A stretch of DNA of 64,000 nucleotides from Blastococcus saxobsidens (GTDB lineage: Bacteria; Actinomycetota; Actinomycetes; Mycobacteriales; Geodermatophilaceae), in NCBI RefSeq assembly GCF_010682065.1, contig NZ_JAAGWG010000006.1:124001-188000 (forward strand). The letters are read 5' to 3'. The notes beneath the pieces are model-generated. The model made no database searches. It was given only the letters and a program-made list of their open reading frames with translations, and had not been told where the DNA came from. Position numbers and translations under genes: made by a program. Every line of letters starts with the position of its first letter. Position 1 is the first letter of the stretch. Positions 33,682 through 42,829 of the stretch are shown in pieces.

Positions 33682-34653
33682 ATGCGCGCTGTCCAGATCA
33701 CCCGCTTCGGAGGACCCGAAGTCCTCGACGTCGTCGATCTCCCTGACCCCGTCCCCGGTGAGGGCCAGAAGGTCTACGACGTCTCCACCGCCGGCGTGAA
33801 CTACGCCGACACCCACCAGATCGAGAACAGCTATCTCGCCGCCCAGCAGCTGCCGCTGATCCCGGGCGCGGAGTTCGTCGGCACCCCGGTCGGTGGCGGC
33901 CAGCGCGTCGTCGGCCTGCTCGACGGCGGCGGCTACGCCGAGAAGGTCGTCGCGAACGACGTCCTCACCTGGGCGGTGCCCGACGGCGTCAGCGACGAGC
34001 AGGCGCTGGCCACGGTTCTGCAGGGCTCGACCGCCTGGCACCTGCTGCGCACCAGCGCGCACCTGGCCGAGGGCGAGTCCGTCGTCGTCATCGCCGGCGC
34101 CGGCGGCGTCGGCTCGCTGGCCGTGCAGCTCGCCCGCCGCTGGGGCGCCGGCCGGGTGATCGCCACCGCCTCGAGCCCGGAGAAGCGGGCACTGGCCGAG
34201 GAGCTCGGCGCGCACGCCACCGTCGACCCGGCACTGGCCGACGACGACCCGAAGCAGTTCACCGGCGCGCTGCGCGAGGCCAACGGCGGCAAGCCGGTGG
34301 ACATCGTGCTCGAGATGACCGGCGGCAACGTCTTCAGCGGCTCGCTGTCCGCGCTCGCCCCGTTCGGCCGGCTGGTCACCTACGGCATGGCCGCACGGCA
34401 GGAGACGCCGTCGGTCCCGCCGGGCATGCTCATGCAGAAGAGCCGCGCGGTCATCGGCTTCTGGCTGGCCCACTGCATGGCCCGTCCGCAGATGATGGAC
34501 GCCGCGATGAACGACCTGCTGGCCATGGTCGACGCCGGCGAGCTGAAGCCCGTCGTCGGCGGCCGCTACCCGATGTCCAACGTCAAGGACGCCCACCAGG
34601 ACCTGCTGGCCCGCCGCACCACCGGCAAGCTCGTCCTCGACCCCGCGCGCTGA
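33682..34653 (+). CDS. Quinone oxidoreductase-type zinc-less MDR (intact copy)
   Basis: A 323-residue medium-chain reductase of the NADPH:quinone oxidoreductase type. The GroES-like N-terminal domain (residues 1-110, VNYADTHQIENSYL) has no zinc-ligand cysteines; the Rossmann domain has VVVIAGAGGVGSLAVQLARR near residue 145. It would reduce quinones or enones with NADPH. Start ATG 33682 appears leaderless. Three truncated copies of its first 38-50 codons lie upstream in the same orientation at 24031, 26801 and 28997, so this gene seems to be the anchor of the island. Confidence 0.9.
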   Translation: MRAVQITRFGGPEVLDVVDLPDPVPGEGQKVYDVSTAGVNYADTHQIENSYLAAQQLPLIPGAEFVGTPVGGGQRVVGLLDGGGYAEKVVANDVLTWAVPDGVSDEQALATVLQGSTAWHLLRTSAHLAEGESVVVIAGAGGVGSLAVQLARRWGAGRVIATASSPEKRALAEELGAHATVDPALADDDPKQFTGALREANGGKPVDIVLEMTGGNVFSGSLSALAPFGRLVTYGMAARQETPSVPPGMLMQKSRAVIGFWLAHCMARPQMMDAAMNDLLAMVDAGELKPVVGGRYPMSNVKDAHQDLLARRTTGKLVLDPAR

Positions 34654-34680
34654 GCGTCCCGGGGGCTGTCGCGCGTCCGC

Positions 34681-36200
34681 TCAGGAACGAAGCCGCGACA
34701 GCTCCCGGGCCTTCACGGCCAGCCACAGCTCCGCGCGCACGTGCGCGGACTCGAGGTCCTTGCCCAGCAGCGACTCCGCCCTGCTGATCCGGTTCCGGAC
34801 GGTGTGCCGGTGGACGCCCAGTGCCACCGCCGCGGTCTCCCACTGGCCGTTGTGCGCCAGGAACGCCTCGAGCGTGGCCACGAGTTCGCCGCCGCGCGCG
34901 GCGTCGTACTCGTCGAGCGGCCGGAGCGCCGCCGAGGCGACGGCGCTGAGCGCCTCCTGGCTCTGCCCGCCCAGCAGGACGTCGTAGGTCCCGAGCTCGT
35001 CGAACCGGTTCAGGGCCCGCCCGCTGGTCCGGCTCACCCGCGCGGCCGCCTCGGCCTGACGCCGGCTGACCGCCGCGCGGCCGAGCGGCACCGGGCCGCC
35101 CAGCCCGGCACTGACACCGCGCCGCAGACCCGCCCGCAGCGCCGACTGGATGCGCTCGGGCAGCCCGGCGTCCGCCTGCGCGGGGAGCAGCACGGTCACC
35201 GTGTCCTCCTCGGCCGCGCTCAGGTGCGGCACCCCGGCGCTGCCCAGCGCCTCCGCCAGCACGCGATCGGCGGTGAGCACGGAGCCGGTCTCGGTCAGCA
35301 CGAGGACGACGACCTCGCCGTCCGGTGCGAATCCGAAGTGGCGGAGCTGCCCGAGGTCGTCGTCCAGGACCCCGGACAGCAGCGCCTCCAGCAGACGGGC
35401 CTGCAGCCGGCGCTCCACGGTCACCAGCTCGGCCGGCTTCTCCAGCTCGATCGAGATGAGCGAGACGGCGTGGCTGACCAGCAGCCGCTGCGTCGAGGTG
35501 AGCGGCGCCGGCGTCGCCACCAGGATCCGCCCCAGCCGCACCGTGCTCACGCCCAGCGCCTGGCTGGTCAGGCACCCGGTCGCGTCGACGTGCACGCCGT
35601 TGGCCCCGGAGCGCCGGGCGCGCGCGAGCAGCGCCTGCTGGCGCTGCGCCACCTGGCGCCCGGCGGATGCCAGGACGTGCTCGCGGACGTCGAGGACCAG
35701 CACGTCCGCGCCGAGCGTGACCGCCAGCGCATCGACGAGTGCCGGGATACCGCCCTCCAGCGTCGCCCGGGCATGCCGCTGCTGCTGGTCCACCACCCGC
35801 TTGGCCGCGGCCTCGTCGTCGGCGGCCAGCGCCTCGGCGACGGCCCGGCCGATCGCGATGAACGGCACCTGCGCGTCGACGGCCAGGACCGGGAGGTCCA
35901 GCCGATCGGCCTCGGCGACCAGCTCCTCGGGAACGACGTGTGGCGGGTGCCGGTGTCCAGCGCGAGGGCGGTGACACCCCGGGCGTGCAGCCGCCGCACG
36001 TAGGCACGCTGCTCGGCGGGGTCCGCCGACAGGCGCAGGCCCGTCGTCATCACCAGCTCCCCGCCGCCGAGCCAGGGAGTGGGGTCCTCCAGCTCGATGG
36101 CGTGCGCCCAGGTGATCGGACGGTCGGCGCCGCGCGCCCCGGCGACCAGCGTGAGCCCCAGCCGGCGGTCGGTGAGCAGCCGGCCGACGGTCACCGCCAT
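34681..36200 (-). pseudogene. PucR-family regulator interrupted by a frameshift
   Basis: The gene starts at ATG 36200 (MAVTVGRLLTDRRLGLTLVAGARGADRPITWAHAIELEDPTPWLGGGELVMTTG, a PucR N-terminal domain). It is good to GVTALALDTGTRH near 35940, and from there the next frame continues HVVPEELVAEADRLDLPVLAVDAQVPFIAIG through a GGDEF-like CdaR region to the C-terminal PucR HTH (FLAHNGQWETAAVALGVHRHTVRNRISRAESLLG). One base is missing around 35936-35943. With it the product would be about 506 residues. It may be a dead regulator or a sequencing error. It lies next to the gabT operon, which it would be expected to control. Confidence 0.82.
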
Positions 36201-36327
36201 GTCGCCTCCCGTTGGACGCCGTGGCCACTGTCCGCGGCCGACCGGGACACAGCGTAGAGCCGCAGATGGCCGGGGACGGCGCACTCCGCGACAGCGGACC
36301 TGATCGGGCGACCGGGGCGCGGCGGAG

Positions 36328-37431
36328 TCAGGACCCGAGCGCGGGCGGCGGGAGGCGGTACGTCGCCGGCGTGGCCGACATCCGCACCGGGTGCGCCGTT
36401 CCGGGCACCGGCGAGCCGGGGACCGTCACGGTCGGCTCCAGCCCCAGCCGGGCGGCGAGCGCGAACGCGTCCGCGAGGTCGTTGATCGGACCGGCCGGCA
36501 CGCCCGCGGCGGTCAGCCGGTCGAACCACTCGTCCGCCCCGGCCCGCTGCAGCAGACCGCTCAGCTCGTCGGCCAGCGCGGCGCGGTGCTGCACGCGCGT
36601 CGTGTTCGTCGCGAACCGGTCGTCCGTCGCCAGCTCCGGCGCACCGAGGACGGCGGCCAGCGCGGCGAACTGCCGGTCGTTGCCGACCGCGAGGACCAGC
36701 GGGCGGTCGGCGGTCGGGAACACCTCGTACGGGGCGATGCTCGGGTGCCGGTTGCCCATGATGGTGGGCACCACCCCGGCACCGAGGTAGCCGCTGGACT
36801 GGTTGGTGAGCGCCGACAGCAGGCTGCTCAGCAGGTTGACCTCGACGTGCTGCCCCTGGCCGGTCCGCTCGCGGTGCCGCAGCGCCGCGAGGATCCCGAC
36901 GCCCGCGTGCAGCCCGGTGATGACGTCGACCAGGGCCACGCCCACCTTGGTCGGCTCGCCGGGGTGCGGACCGGTGATGCTCATCAGTCCCCCGACGGCC
37001 TGCACCAGCAGGTCGTAGCCCGGCATCGCGGCGCCGTCACCGCTGCCGAACCCGGTGATCGAGCAGTAGACGAGCTCCGGGCGCTCCGCCAGCAACGTCT
37101 CCGGCCCCAGCCCCAGCCGCGCCATCGACCCGGTGCGGAAGTTCTCCACCACCACGTCCGCCCGGGAGACCAGCTCGCGGGCCGCCCAGGCCCCTTCGGG
37201 CGTCCGCAGGTCGAGCGAGACGGAGCGCTTGTTGCGGTTGACCCCGGCGAAGTACGTGGCCGTCCCGTCCGGTCCGAACGGCGGCCCCCAGGCGCGGGTG
37301 TCGTCACCGGAGGGGTGCTCCACCTTGACCACCTCGGCGCCGAGGTCGCCCAGCAGCATGGTGACGTACGGGCCCGCCAGCACCCGGCTGAAGTCGGCGA
37401 TGAGCAGCGAGTCCAGCGCTCCCGGCGTCAC
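36328..37431 (-). CDS. CaiB/BaiF-type CoA-transferase
   Basis: A 367-residue family III CoA-transferase. The N-terminal LIADFSRVLAGPYVTMLLGDLGAEVVKVEHPSGDDTR and AWGPPFGPDG..TYFAGVNRNKRSVSLDL segments are diagnostic. The catalytic Asp lies in GYDLLVQAVGGLMSITG. It moves CoA between a donor such as succinyl-CoA and an organic acid. GTG 37431 overlaps the aldehyde dehydrogenase stop by 4 bp (GTGA). In the operon it follows gabT and the dehydrogenase, so an acid made by them is the natural acceptor. Confidence 0.9.
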   Translation of the reverse strand: MTPGALDSLLIADFSRVLAGPYVTMLLGDLGAEVVKVEHPSGDDTRAWGPPFGPDGTATYFAGVNRNKRSVSLDLRTPEGAWAARELVSRADVVVENFRTGSMARLGLGPETLLAERPELVYCSITGFGSGDGAAMPGYDLLVQAVGGLMSITGPHPGEPTKVGVALVDVITGLHAGVGILAALRHRERTGQGQHVEVNLLSSLLSALTNQSSGYLGAGVVPTIMGNRHPSIAPYEVFPTADRPLVLAVGNDRQFAALAAVLGAPELATDDRFATNTTRVQHRAALADELSGLLQRAGADEWFDRLTAAGVPAGPINDLADAFALAARLGLEPTVTVPGSPVPGTAHPVRMSATPATYRLPPPALGS

Positions 37432-38909
37432 GCCGGGCCACCACCGCGCAGGTAGACCGTCGTGGTGTGCGTGAAGAACTCGCGCGAGGCCCGCCCCTGC
37501 TCCTTGGGTCCGTAGCCGCTCTGCTTCGTCCCGCCGAAGGGCACGTGCGGGTCGGCGCCGGCCGTCTCGGAGTTCACGTGCAGCATGCCGACGTCGATCT
37601 CGTCGACGGCGTCCAGCGCCCGCGCCAGGTCGTTGGTGAAGACCGCGGCGGACAGGCCGAAGGCGCTGTCGTTGGCCAGCTCGAACGCCTCGGCGGTGTC
37701 GCGGGCCCGCACGACCCCGACGACGGGACCGAACAGCTCCTCCCGCCACAGCTCCAGGTCGGTCGACGGCAGCTCGAGCACCGTGGGTGCCATGAACCAG
37801 CCGTCGGCGAGCGAGCCGCCGGGGAACGCGCTGCCGCCGGCCAGCGGAACCGCCCCCTGGGCCAGCGCCGCCTCGACGCCGGAGTGCACGGTGGCGCGCG
37901 CGTCGGCGCTGACCAGCGGGCCCATCTGCGTCCCCTCGGCCACCGCGTCCCCGACCACGAGCGACCGGGCGCGGCGCGCGAAGGCGTCGACGAAGGCGTC
38001 GGCGATCCCGTCGGTGACGATGAGCCGGGACGTCGCGGTGCACTTCTGGCCGGTCGACCGGAAGGCGCCGAGCAGCACCTGCTCCACCGCCAGGTCGAGG
38101 TCGGCGTCGTCCAGCACGACGGCGGCGTTCTTGCCGCCCATCTCGGCCTGGATCGGCACCCCGCGGGCCGCACAGGCGGCCGCGATGGAGCGGCCGACGC
38201 CGGTCGAGCCGGTGAAGGTGACGGCGTGCACGCCGGGATGGTCGACGAGGTGCCCGCCCGTCGCGCCGCCGCCGAGAACCAGGTTGAGCACCCCCGGAGG
38301 CAACCCGGCGTCGTGCAGCGCCTGCGCCAGGCGGAGCGCCAGAACCGGCACGAGGCTCGCCGGCTTCCAGACGACGGTGTTGCCGTACGACAGCGCCGGG
38401 GCGATCTTCCAGGCCGGGATCGCGATCGGGAAGTTGAACGGCGTGATGACGGCGACGACGCCGACCGGGCGCCGGGTCACCAGGATCCGCTCCCCACGGC
38501 GCGGCGACGCGTACGTCTCCCCCGCCTCGCGGTCGGCCTCACCCGCGAAGAAGCGCAGGATCTGCGCCGCCCGGAGCACCTCCCCGATGCCCTCGGGCCG
38601 GGTCTTGCCCTCCTCCGCGGCCAGCTCGTGCCCCCACGTCTGGGCGTTCTGCTCCACGATCGCCGCCGCCCGGGAGAGCACACCGGCCCGCTCGTGGTGC
38701 GGCGTGCGCCGCCAGGAGGCGGCCGCGCGGGTGGCGGCGGCGACGGCCTGGTCCACCTCGTCGGTGCCCGCGAGGGCGCCGGTGCCGACCGCCTGGTCGG
38801 GGCGGGACGGGTTGGTGGACACCAGGTCCTCCCCGTGCCCGTCCTGCCACCGGCCGTCGATGAGGTTCTGCAGCGCGACCGTTGGCGTGGGGGTGGTGGT
38901 GGCGGTCAA
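37428..38909 (-). CDS. NAD(P)-dependent aldehyde dehydrogenase
   Basis: A 493-residue aldehyde dehydrogenase. The catalytic Glu is in QAEMGGKNAAVV and the nucleophile Cys in STGQKCTATSR; the cofactor loop is TFTGSTGVGRSIA. It most resembles the ketoglutaric-semialdehyde/2,5-dioxovalerate type, and by context it may oxidise succinic semialdehyde. TTG 38909 is the best start in the region, with GGGAGCC upstream, 29 bp after the gabT stop; the open frame otherwise continues through unrelated codons. Confidence 0.88.
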   Translation of the reverse strand: MTATTTPTPTVALQNLIDGRWQDGHGEDLVSTNPSRPDQAVGTGALAGTDEVDQAVAAATRAAASWRRTPHHERAGVLSRAAAIVEQNAQTWGHELAAEEGKTRPEGIGEVLRAAQILRFFAGEADREAGETYASPRRGERILVTRRPVGVVAVITPFNFPIAIPAWKIAPALSYGNTVVWKPASLVPVLALRLAQALHDAGLPPGVLNLVLGGGATGGHLVDHPGVHAVTFTGSTGVGRSIAAACAARGVPIQAEMGGKNAAVVLDDADLDLAVEQVLLGAFRSTGQKCTATSRLIVTDGIADAFVDAFARRARSLVVGDAVAEGTQMGPLVSADARATVHSGVEAALAQGAVPLAGGSAFPGGSLADGWFMAPTVLELPSTDLELWREELFGPVVGVVRARDTAEAFELANDSAFGLSAAVFTNDLARALDAVDEIDVGMLHVNSETAGADPHVPFGGTKQSGYGPKEQGRASREFFTHTTTVYLRGGGPA

Positions 38910-38938
38910 GGTTCCGGCTCCCGGGTCCGTCGTCGGCG

Positions 38939-40303
38939 TCAGAGGGCGGCGAAGGCCTCGGACAGGATGTCCAGGCCCTCCGCCAGCAGGTGGTCGGGCA
39001 TAACCAGCGGCGGCAGGAAGCGCAGCACGTTGCCGTAGGTGCCGGCGGTGAGCACCAGCAGCCCGCGCTCCTGGCAGTACTTCACGACGGCGGCGACGGC
39101 GGCCGGGTCGGGCTCGGTCGTACCGGGGCGGACGAGCTCCACCGCGATCATCGCGCCGCGGCCCCGGACGTCGCCGACGACAGGCGAGGAGGCGGCGATC
39201 TCGCGCAGCCGGCCGAGGAAGGCGGTGCCGATCTGGCGGGCCCGCTCGACCAGCCCCTCCTGCTCGATCGACTCGATCACGCCGAGGGCGGCCGCGCAGG
39301 ACACCGGGTTGCCGCTGTAGGTGCCGCCGATCCCGCCGGGGTGCACGGTGTCCATGATCTCGGCCCGACCCGTGACGGCGGCCAGCGGGAGACCGCCGGC
39401 CAGCCCCTTCGCGGTGGTGATCAGGTCCGGGACGACGCCCTCGTGCTCGCAGGCGAACATGTCGCCGGTGCGGGCGAAGCCGGTCTGCACCTCGTCGGCG
39501 ACGAAGAGGATCCCGCGCTCGCGGCAGAGCTCCGCGACGGCCGGGAAGAAGCCGGGCGAGGGGACGATGAAGCCGCCCTCCCCCTGGATGGGCTCCAGCA
39601 CCACGCAGGCGATCTGGTCGGCGCCCACCTGCACGTCGATGAGGTCGCGCAGCGCGGCGAGGGCGTCGGCGGTGGCCCGCTCGGCACCACCGGGCGCGCG
39701 GTAGGGGTAGGCCATCGGCGAGCGGTAGACCTCGCCGGCCAGCGGACCGAAGCCCTTCTTGTAGGGCGTGTTCTTCGCCGTCATGGCCATCGTGAGCATG
39801 CTGCGGCCGTGGTATGCGTGGTCGAAGACGACCACGCCGGTCCGGCCGGTGGCCATCCGGGCGTACTTCACGGCGTTCTCCAGCGCCTCGGCGCCGGTGT
39901 TGAACAGCGCCGTCCGCTTCTCGTGGTCGCCGGGCGTCAGCCGGTTGAGCGCCTCGCACACCTCGACGTAGCCCTCGTAGGGGTTCACCAGGAAGCAGGT
40001 GTGGGTGAACTGCTGGAGCTGCTCCGTGGCCCGCGCGACGACCCGCGCCGCGCTGTTCCCGACGCTGGTCACCGCGATGCCGCTGCCGAAGTCGATGAAG
40101 CTGTTGCCGTCGACGTCGACGAGGACGCCACCGCCACCGGCCGCCGCGAAGACGGGCTGGGCGCTGGTGAGGCCGGCGGGGAGGGCCGCGGCGCGGCGCG
40201 CGGCCAGTTCGCGGCTGCGCGGGCCGGGGATCTCGGTGACCAGCCGGCGCACCTGCTCCAGCTCGGGTCCACCCACGGCAACTGCCTGCTCGACGACGCT
40301 CAC
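38939..40303 (-). CDS. gabT: 4-aminobutyrate aminotransferase
   Basis: A 454-residue class III PLP aminotransferase with the GabT pattern: FNTGAEALENAVKYARMATGR, VVFDHAYHGRS, and the PLP lysine in LITTAKGLAGGLPLAAVTG. It converts GABA and 2-oxoglutarate to succinic semialdehyde and glutamate. GTG 40303 follows GAGGAGG. It is the first gene of a three-gene operon with the dehydrogenase and the CoA-transferase, and the 148-bp gap upstream should hold the promoter. Other omega-amino acids are possible substrates. Confidence 0.9.
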   Translation of the reverse strand: MSVVEQAVAVGGPELEQVRRLVTEIPGPRSRELAARRAAALPAGLTSAQPVFAAAGGGGVLVDVDGNSFIDFGSGIAVTSVGNSAARVVARATEQLQQFTHTCFLVNPYEGYVEVCEALNRLTPGDHEKRTALFNTGAEALENAVKYARMATGRTGVVVFDHAYHGRSMLTMAMTAKNTPYKKGFGPLAGEVYRSPMAYPYRAPGGAERATADALAALRDLIDVQVGADQIACVVLEPIQGEGGFIVPSPGFFPAVAELCRERGILFVADEVQTGFARTGDMFACEHEGVVPDLITTAKGLAGGLPLAAVTGRAEIMDTVHPGGIGGTYSGNPVSCAAALGVIESIEQEGLVERARQIGTAFLGRLREIAASSPVVGDVRGRGAMIAVELVRPGTTEPDPAAVAAVVKYCQERGLLVLTAGTYGNVLRFLPPLVMPDHLLAEGLDILSEAFAAL

Positions 40304-40451
40304 GGTTCCTCCTCGATGTGCGGTGCTCGAACGGTAGGCGCGGGTTCCGTTGCCGGGTGATGGACGGCGCGTCCAGCGCGCCCGGCCCGGCTGGACGGGA
40401 TGTCGAGGAGCGGCGGCGCCATGGCGGCGTGCGGGCTCCTCCGTCGGCGGG

Positions 40452-42809
40452 TCACTCCTGCGGGTCCGGCTCGGGTGCGGGGACCAGCACGATGCGGTGC
40501 CCGAGGTGCTCCAGCACCCGCTCCCGGCTGTAGAGCAGCGGGAACGACTCGTCCCGTCCCCACGGGCCGAGGAGGTCCTGGTAGTGCTCGCTCGTGGGCA
40601 CGCCGGACTGGCCCGGCGAGTTCATCGCCACGCTGTCGTCCCAGCCGCCGACGTCGACGACCAGCCGGAAGCTCGCCCCCACGGTCTGGGTGAAGTGCCG
40701 GTCGTAGGTGCAGCAGCCGACCGTGTCACCGCTGCCGCCGCGGGGCACCGTCTCGAGTTCGCTCCAGGCGGCGTGCTCGGGACCGAGCAGGTCGGCCTGC
40801 GGGTGGCGCAGCCGGGCACGGTGCACCGCGCCCCACTCCCACGCCGCCGGGTCCTCCCCCAGCAGTTCCCGCACCTCGCCCCACGCCGACGCGAGCGAGC
40901 GCGCCAGCACGTCGGCGAGGACCCGGTCCGGGTCCGGCCCGAGCCGGTCGCCCGGACGCAGCAGCAGGTCCAGGTCCACCCGGCAGTCCGCCGAGGTGTC
41001 CTCGACCGGCGAGATCCGCGCCAGCGCCTCCGCCCGCCGGTCCTCCGGCAGCAGCCGGGCCAGCGCCGCGCCCAGCAGGCCCGGACGCAGGTGCCGGCGG
41101 TACCAGATCTCGAACAGCGCGGCCGCCGCCGACCGGGGCCCCTCCTCGCCGTCCCAGCCCAGCAGCAGGTCCAGGGCTCGCTGCACGACGTCCTCGCTGC
41201 TGGACGGCACCAGCCGCGCCAGCTCGGCCACGATGCGCCGGGCCGGCACGCTCACGTAGTCGGTCTGCAGCTCCACGCAGTCCTGCACCGACCAGGCGTC
41301 CCGCGAACCGAGCCGCTCGGCGATGCGCTCGTGGCGCACGGCCGCGTACCAGTCGTAGCTGACCGTCCGCTCCGCGTTGGGGTGGTCGGCCGGCAGGTTC
41401 ATCTCGTTGGCGGTGGCGAACCAGCCTTCCTCGGGGTTCCTCGCCGAGGGCAGCTGGTCACCGTCGTAGAAGCCGTCCCACTCGTACCTGCCGTCGCCGG
41501 GCACCGGCAGGGTGCCGTCCCAGTTCGGCCGGACCGGGACGAGCCCGGCGGGCTGCCAGCCGATCGTGCCGTCCGGTGCGGCGTAGATCTGGTTCTCCCC
41601 GGGGGCACCCCAGCGGTTCATCGCGGTGACGAACGCGTCCGGGTCCGGCGCGCCCATGTAGTCCATGCTGCCGAGGTAGGGCGCCATGCCCGGCTGCAGC
41701 CAGGCCGCCCGGACGGCGAAGGCCGTGTGCCGGTCGGGATCCTCGAACACGACCGGGCCATGCTGGGTGAACACCAGCTCCACCGGCTGCTCGTCGTCGG
41801 GGCCCGATCGCACCGTCTCGCGCACCACGCGCATGCGGGACCAGCCGCCGTCGTACCAGTACTCCCGCGGGTCGTCCGGGTTGGTGCGGTAGACGTAGAG
41901 GTCCTCCTGGTCGATCGCGAAGATCGTCAGCCCGAAGGCGATCCGGCCGTTGTGACCGATGGAGATCCCCGGCAGGGCCGGCTCTCCCCCGCCGATGACG
42001 TCCAGGCCGGGTGCGGACAGGTGGGCCAGGTAGCGCAGCGCCGGCAGGGTCAGCGCGCGGTGCGGGTCGTTGGCCAGGATCGGCCGCCCCGTCGCCGTCC
42101 GGGACGCGGCCAGCACCCAGTTGTTGCTGCCCTCCGGGTCGTACCGCGGGCCGGGGTCCGCGACGACCTCCGAGAGCACCGGCGGGGTCGTGGCCAGCCG
42201 GTAGACGCGCAGCACGTCGTCCGGGATCAGCGAGAGGTCCAGGCCGTCGGGGACGACGAGCGGTGCGGCGGGCTCGCGCACCCGGCGCAGCTCCTCCACC
42301 TCGGGGCCGAAGTCGCGCAGCGTGCGGGCGCGCGCCACCTCCTGCTCCAGGTTGTAGAACAGCCCGTGGCTGCGGATCCGCGCGACGTCGGCCGGCTCCC
42401 ACAGTGCGGGCAGGTAGCCGAGCTCGACGAACTCGGGCGGCAGGTGGGCCGGATCCGCCCGCGCCAGGCGCACGAACGCGTTGATCCCGGCGACGAAGGC
42501 GCTGACGACCCGCTTGGTGTCCGAGCCGTAGGAGAGCCACTCCGCGCGCATGTCCCCCCGGTAGAGGAACAGCCGCGCGGCACGGTCGCGCTCCACGTGC
42601 TCGGCGCCGAAGACCTCGGACAGCTGCCCGAGACCGCGGCGGCGCCACAGATCGATCTGGAACAGCCGGTCCCGGGCGGCGTTGAAGCCCTGCGCCAGGA
42701 AGACGTCGTCCCGCGAGCCGGCGTACAGGTGCGGGACGCCCCACTCGTCGACGAGGATCTCCACCGGCTCGGACAGGCCGGGGACCGGGTACTCCACGCC
42801 GTCGGCCAC
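40452..42809 (-). CDS. Penicillin acylase-family amidase (Ntn hydrolase)
   Basis: A 785-residue Ntn-type acylase precursor. The autoprocessing site is EGSNNW with the nucleophile Ser near residue 228, so a small alpha and a large beta chain are expected. Other family segments are VDEWGVPHLYAGSRDDVFLAQGF at the start, WGAPGENQIYAAPDGTIGW in the middle and MNSPGQSGVPTSEHYQDLLGPW at the end. GTG 42809 follows CAGGAGC. There is no signal peptide, unlike periplasmic or secreted acylases, so it appears to act inside the cell on an imported amide. The context with deacetylase and CocE-type hydrolase suggests a catabolic role. Confidence 0.85.
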   Translation of the reverse strand: MADGVEYPVPGLSEPVEILVDEWGVPHLYAGSRDDVFLAQGFNAARDRLFQIDLWRRRGLGQLSEVFGAEHVERDRAARLFLYRGDMRAEWLSYGSDTKRVVSAFVAGINAFVRLARADPAHLPPEFVELGYLPALWEPADVARIRSHGLFYNLEQEVARARTLRDFGPEVEELRRVREPAAPLVVPDGLDLSLIPDDVLRVYRLATTPPVLSEVVADPGPRYDPEGSNNWVLAASRTATGRPILANDPHRALTLPALRYLAHLSAPGLDVIGGGEPALPGISIGHNGRIAFGLTIFAIDQEDLYVYRTNPDDPREYWYDGGWSRMRVVRETVRSGPDDEQPVELVFTQHGPVVFEDPDRHTAFAVRAAWLQPGMAPYLGSMDYMGAPDPDAFVTAMNRWGAPGENQIYAAPDGTIGWQPAGLVPVRPNWDGTLPVPGDGRYEWDGFYDGDQLPSARNPEEGWFATANEMNLPADHPNAERTVSYDWYAAVRHERIAERLGSRDAWSVQDCVELQTDYVSVPARRIVAELARLVPSSSEDVVQRALDLLLGWDGEEGPRSAAAALFEIWYRRHLRPGLLGAALARLLPEDRRAEALARISPVEDTSADCRVDLDLLLRPGDRLGPDPDRVLADVLARSLASAWGEVRELLGEDPAAWEWGAVHRARLRHPQADLLGPEHAAWSELETVPRGGSGDTVGCCTYDRHFTQTVGASFRLVVDVGGWDDSVAMNSPGQSGVPTSEHYQDLLGPWGRDESFPLLYSRERVLEHLGHRIVLVPAPEPDPQE

Positions 42810-42829
42810 GTCTGGTGCTCCTGCCGTGC

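Noticed and set aside
24031-34653. Integrative element with tRNA attachment site
   Set aside because: No tRNA gene, integrase or transposase is visible in the interval; the repeats are pieces of a protein gene instead.
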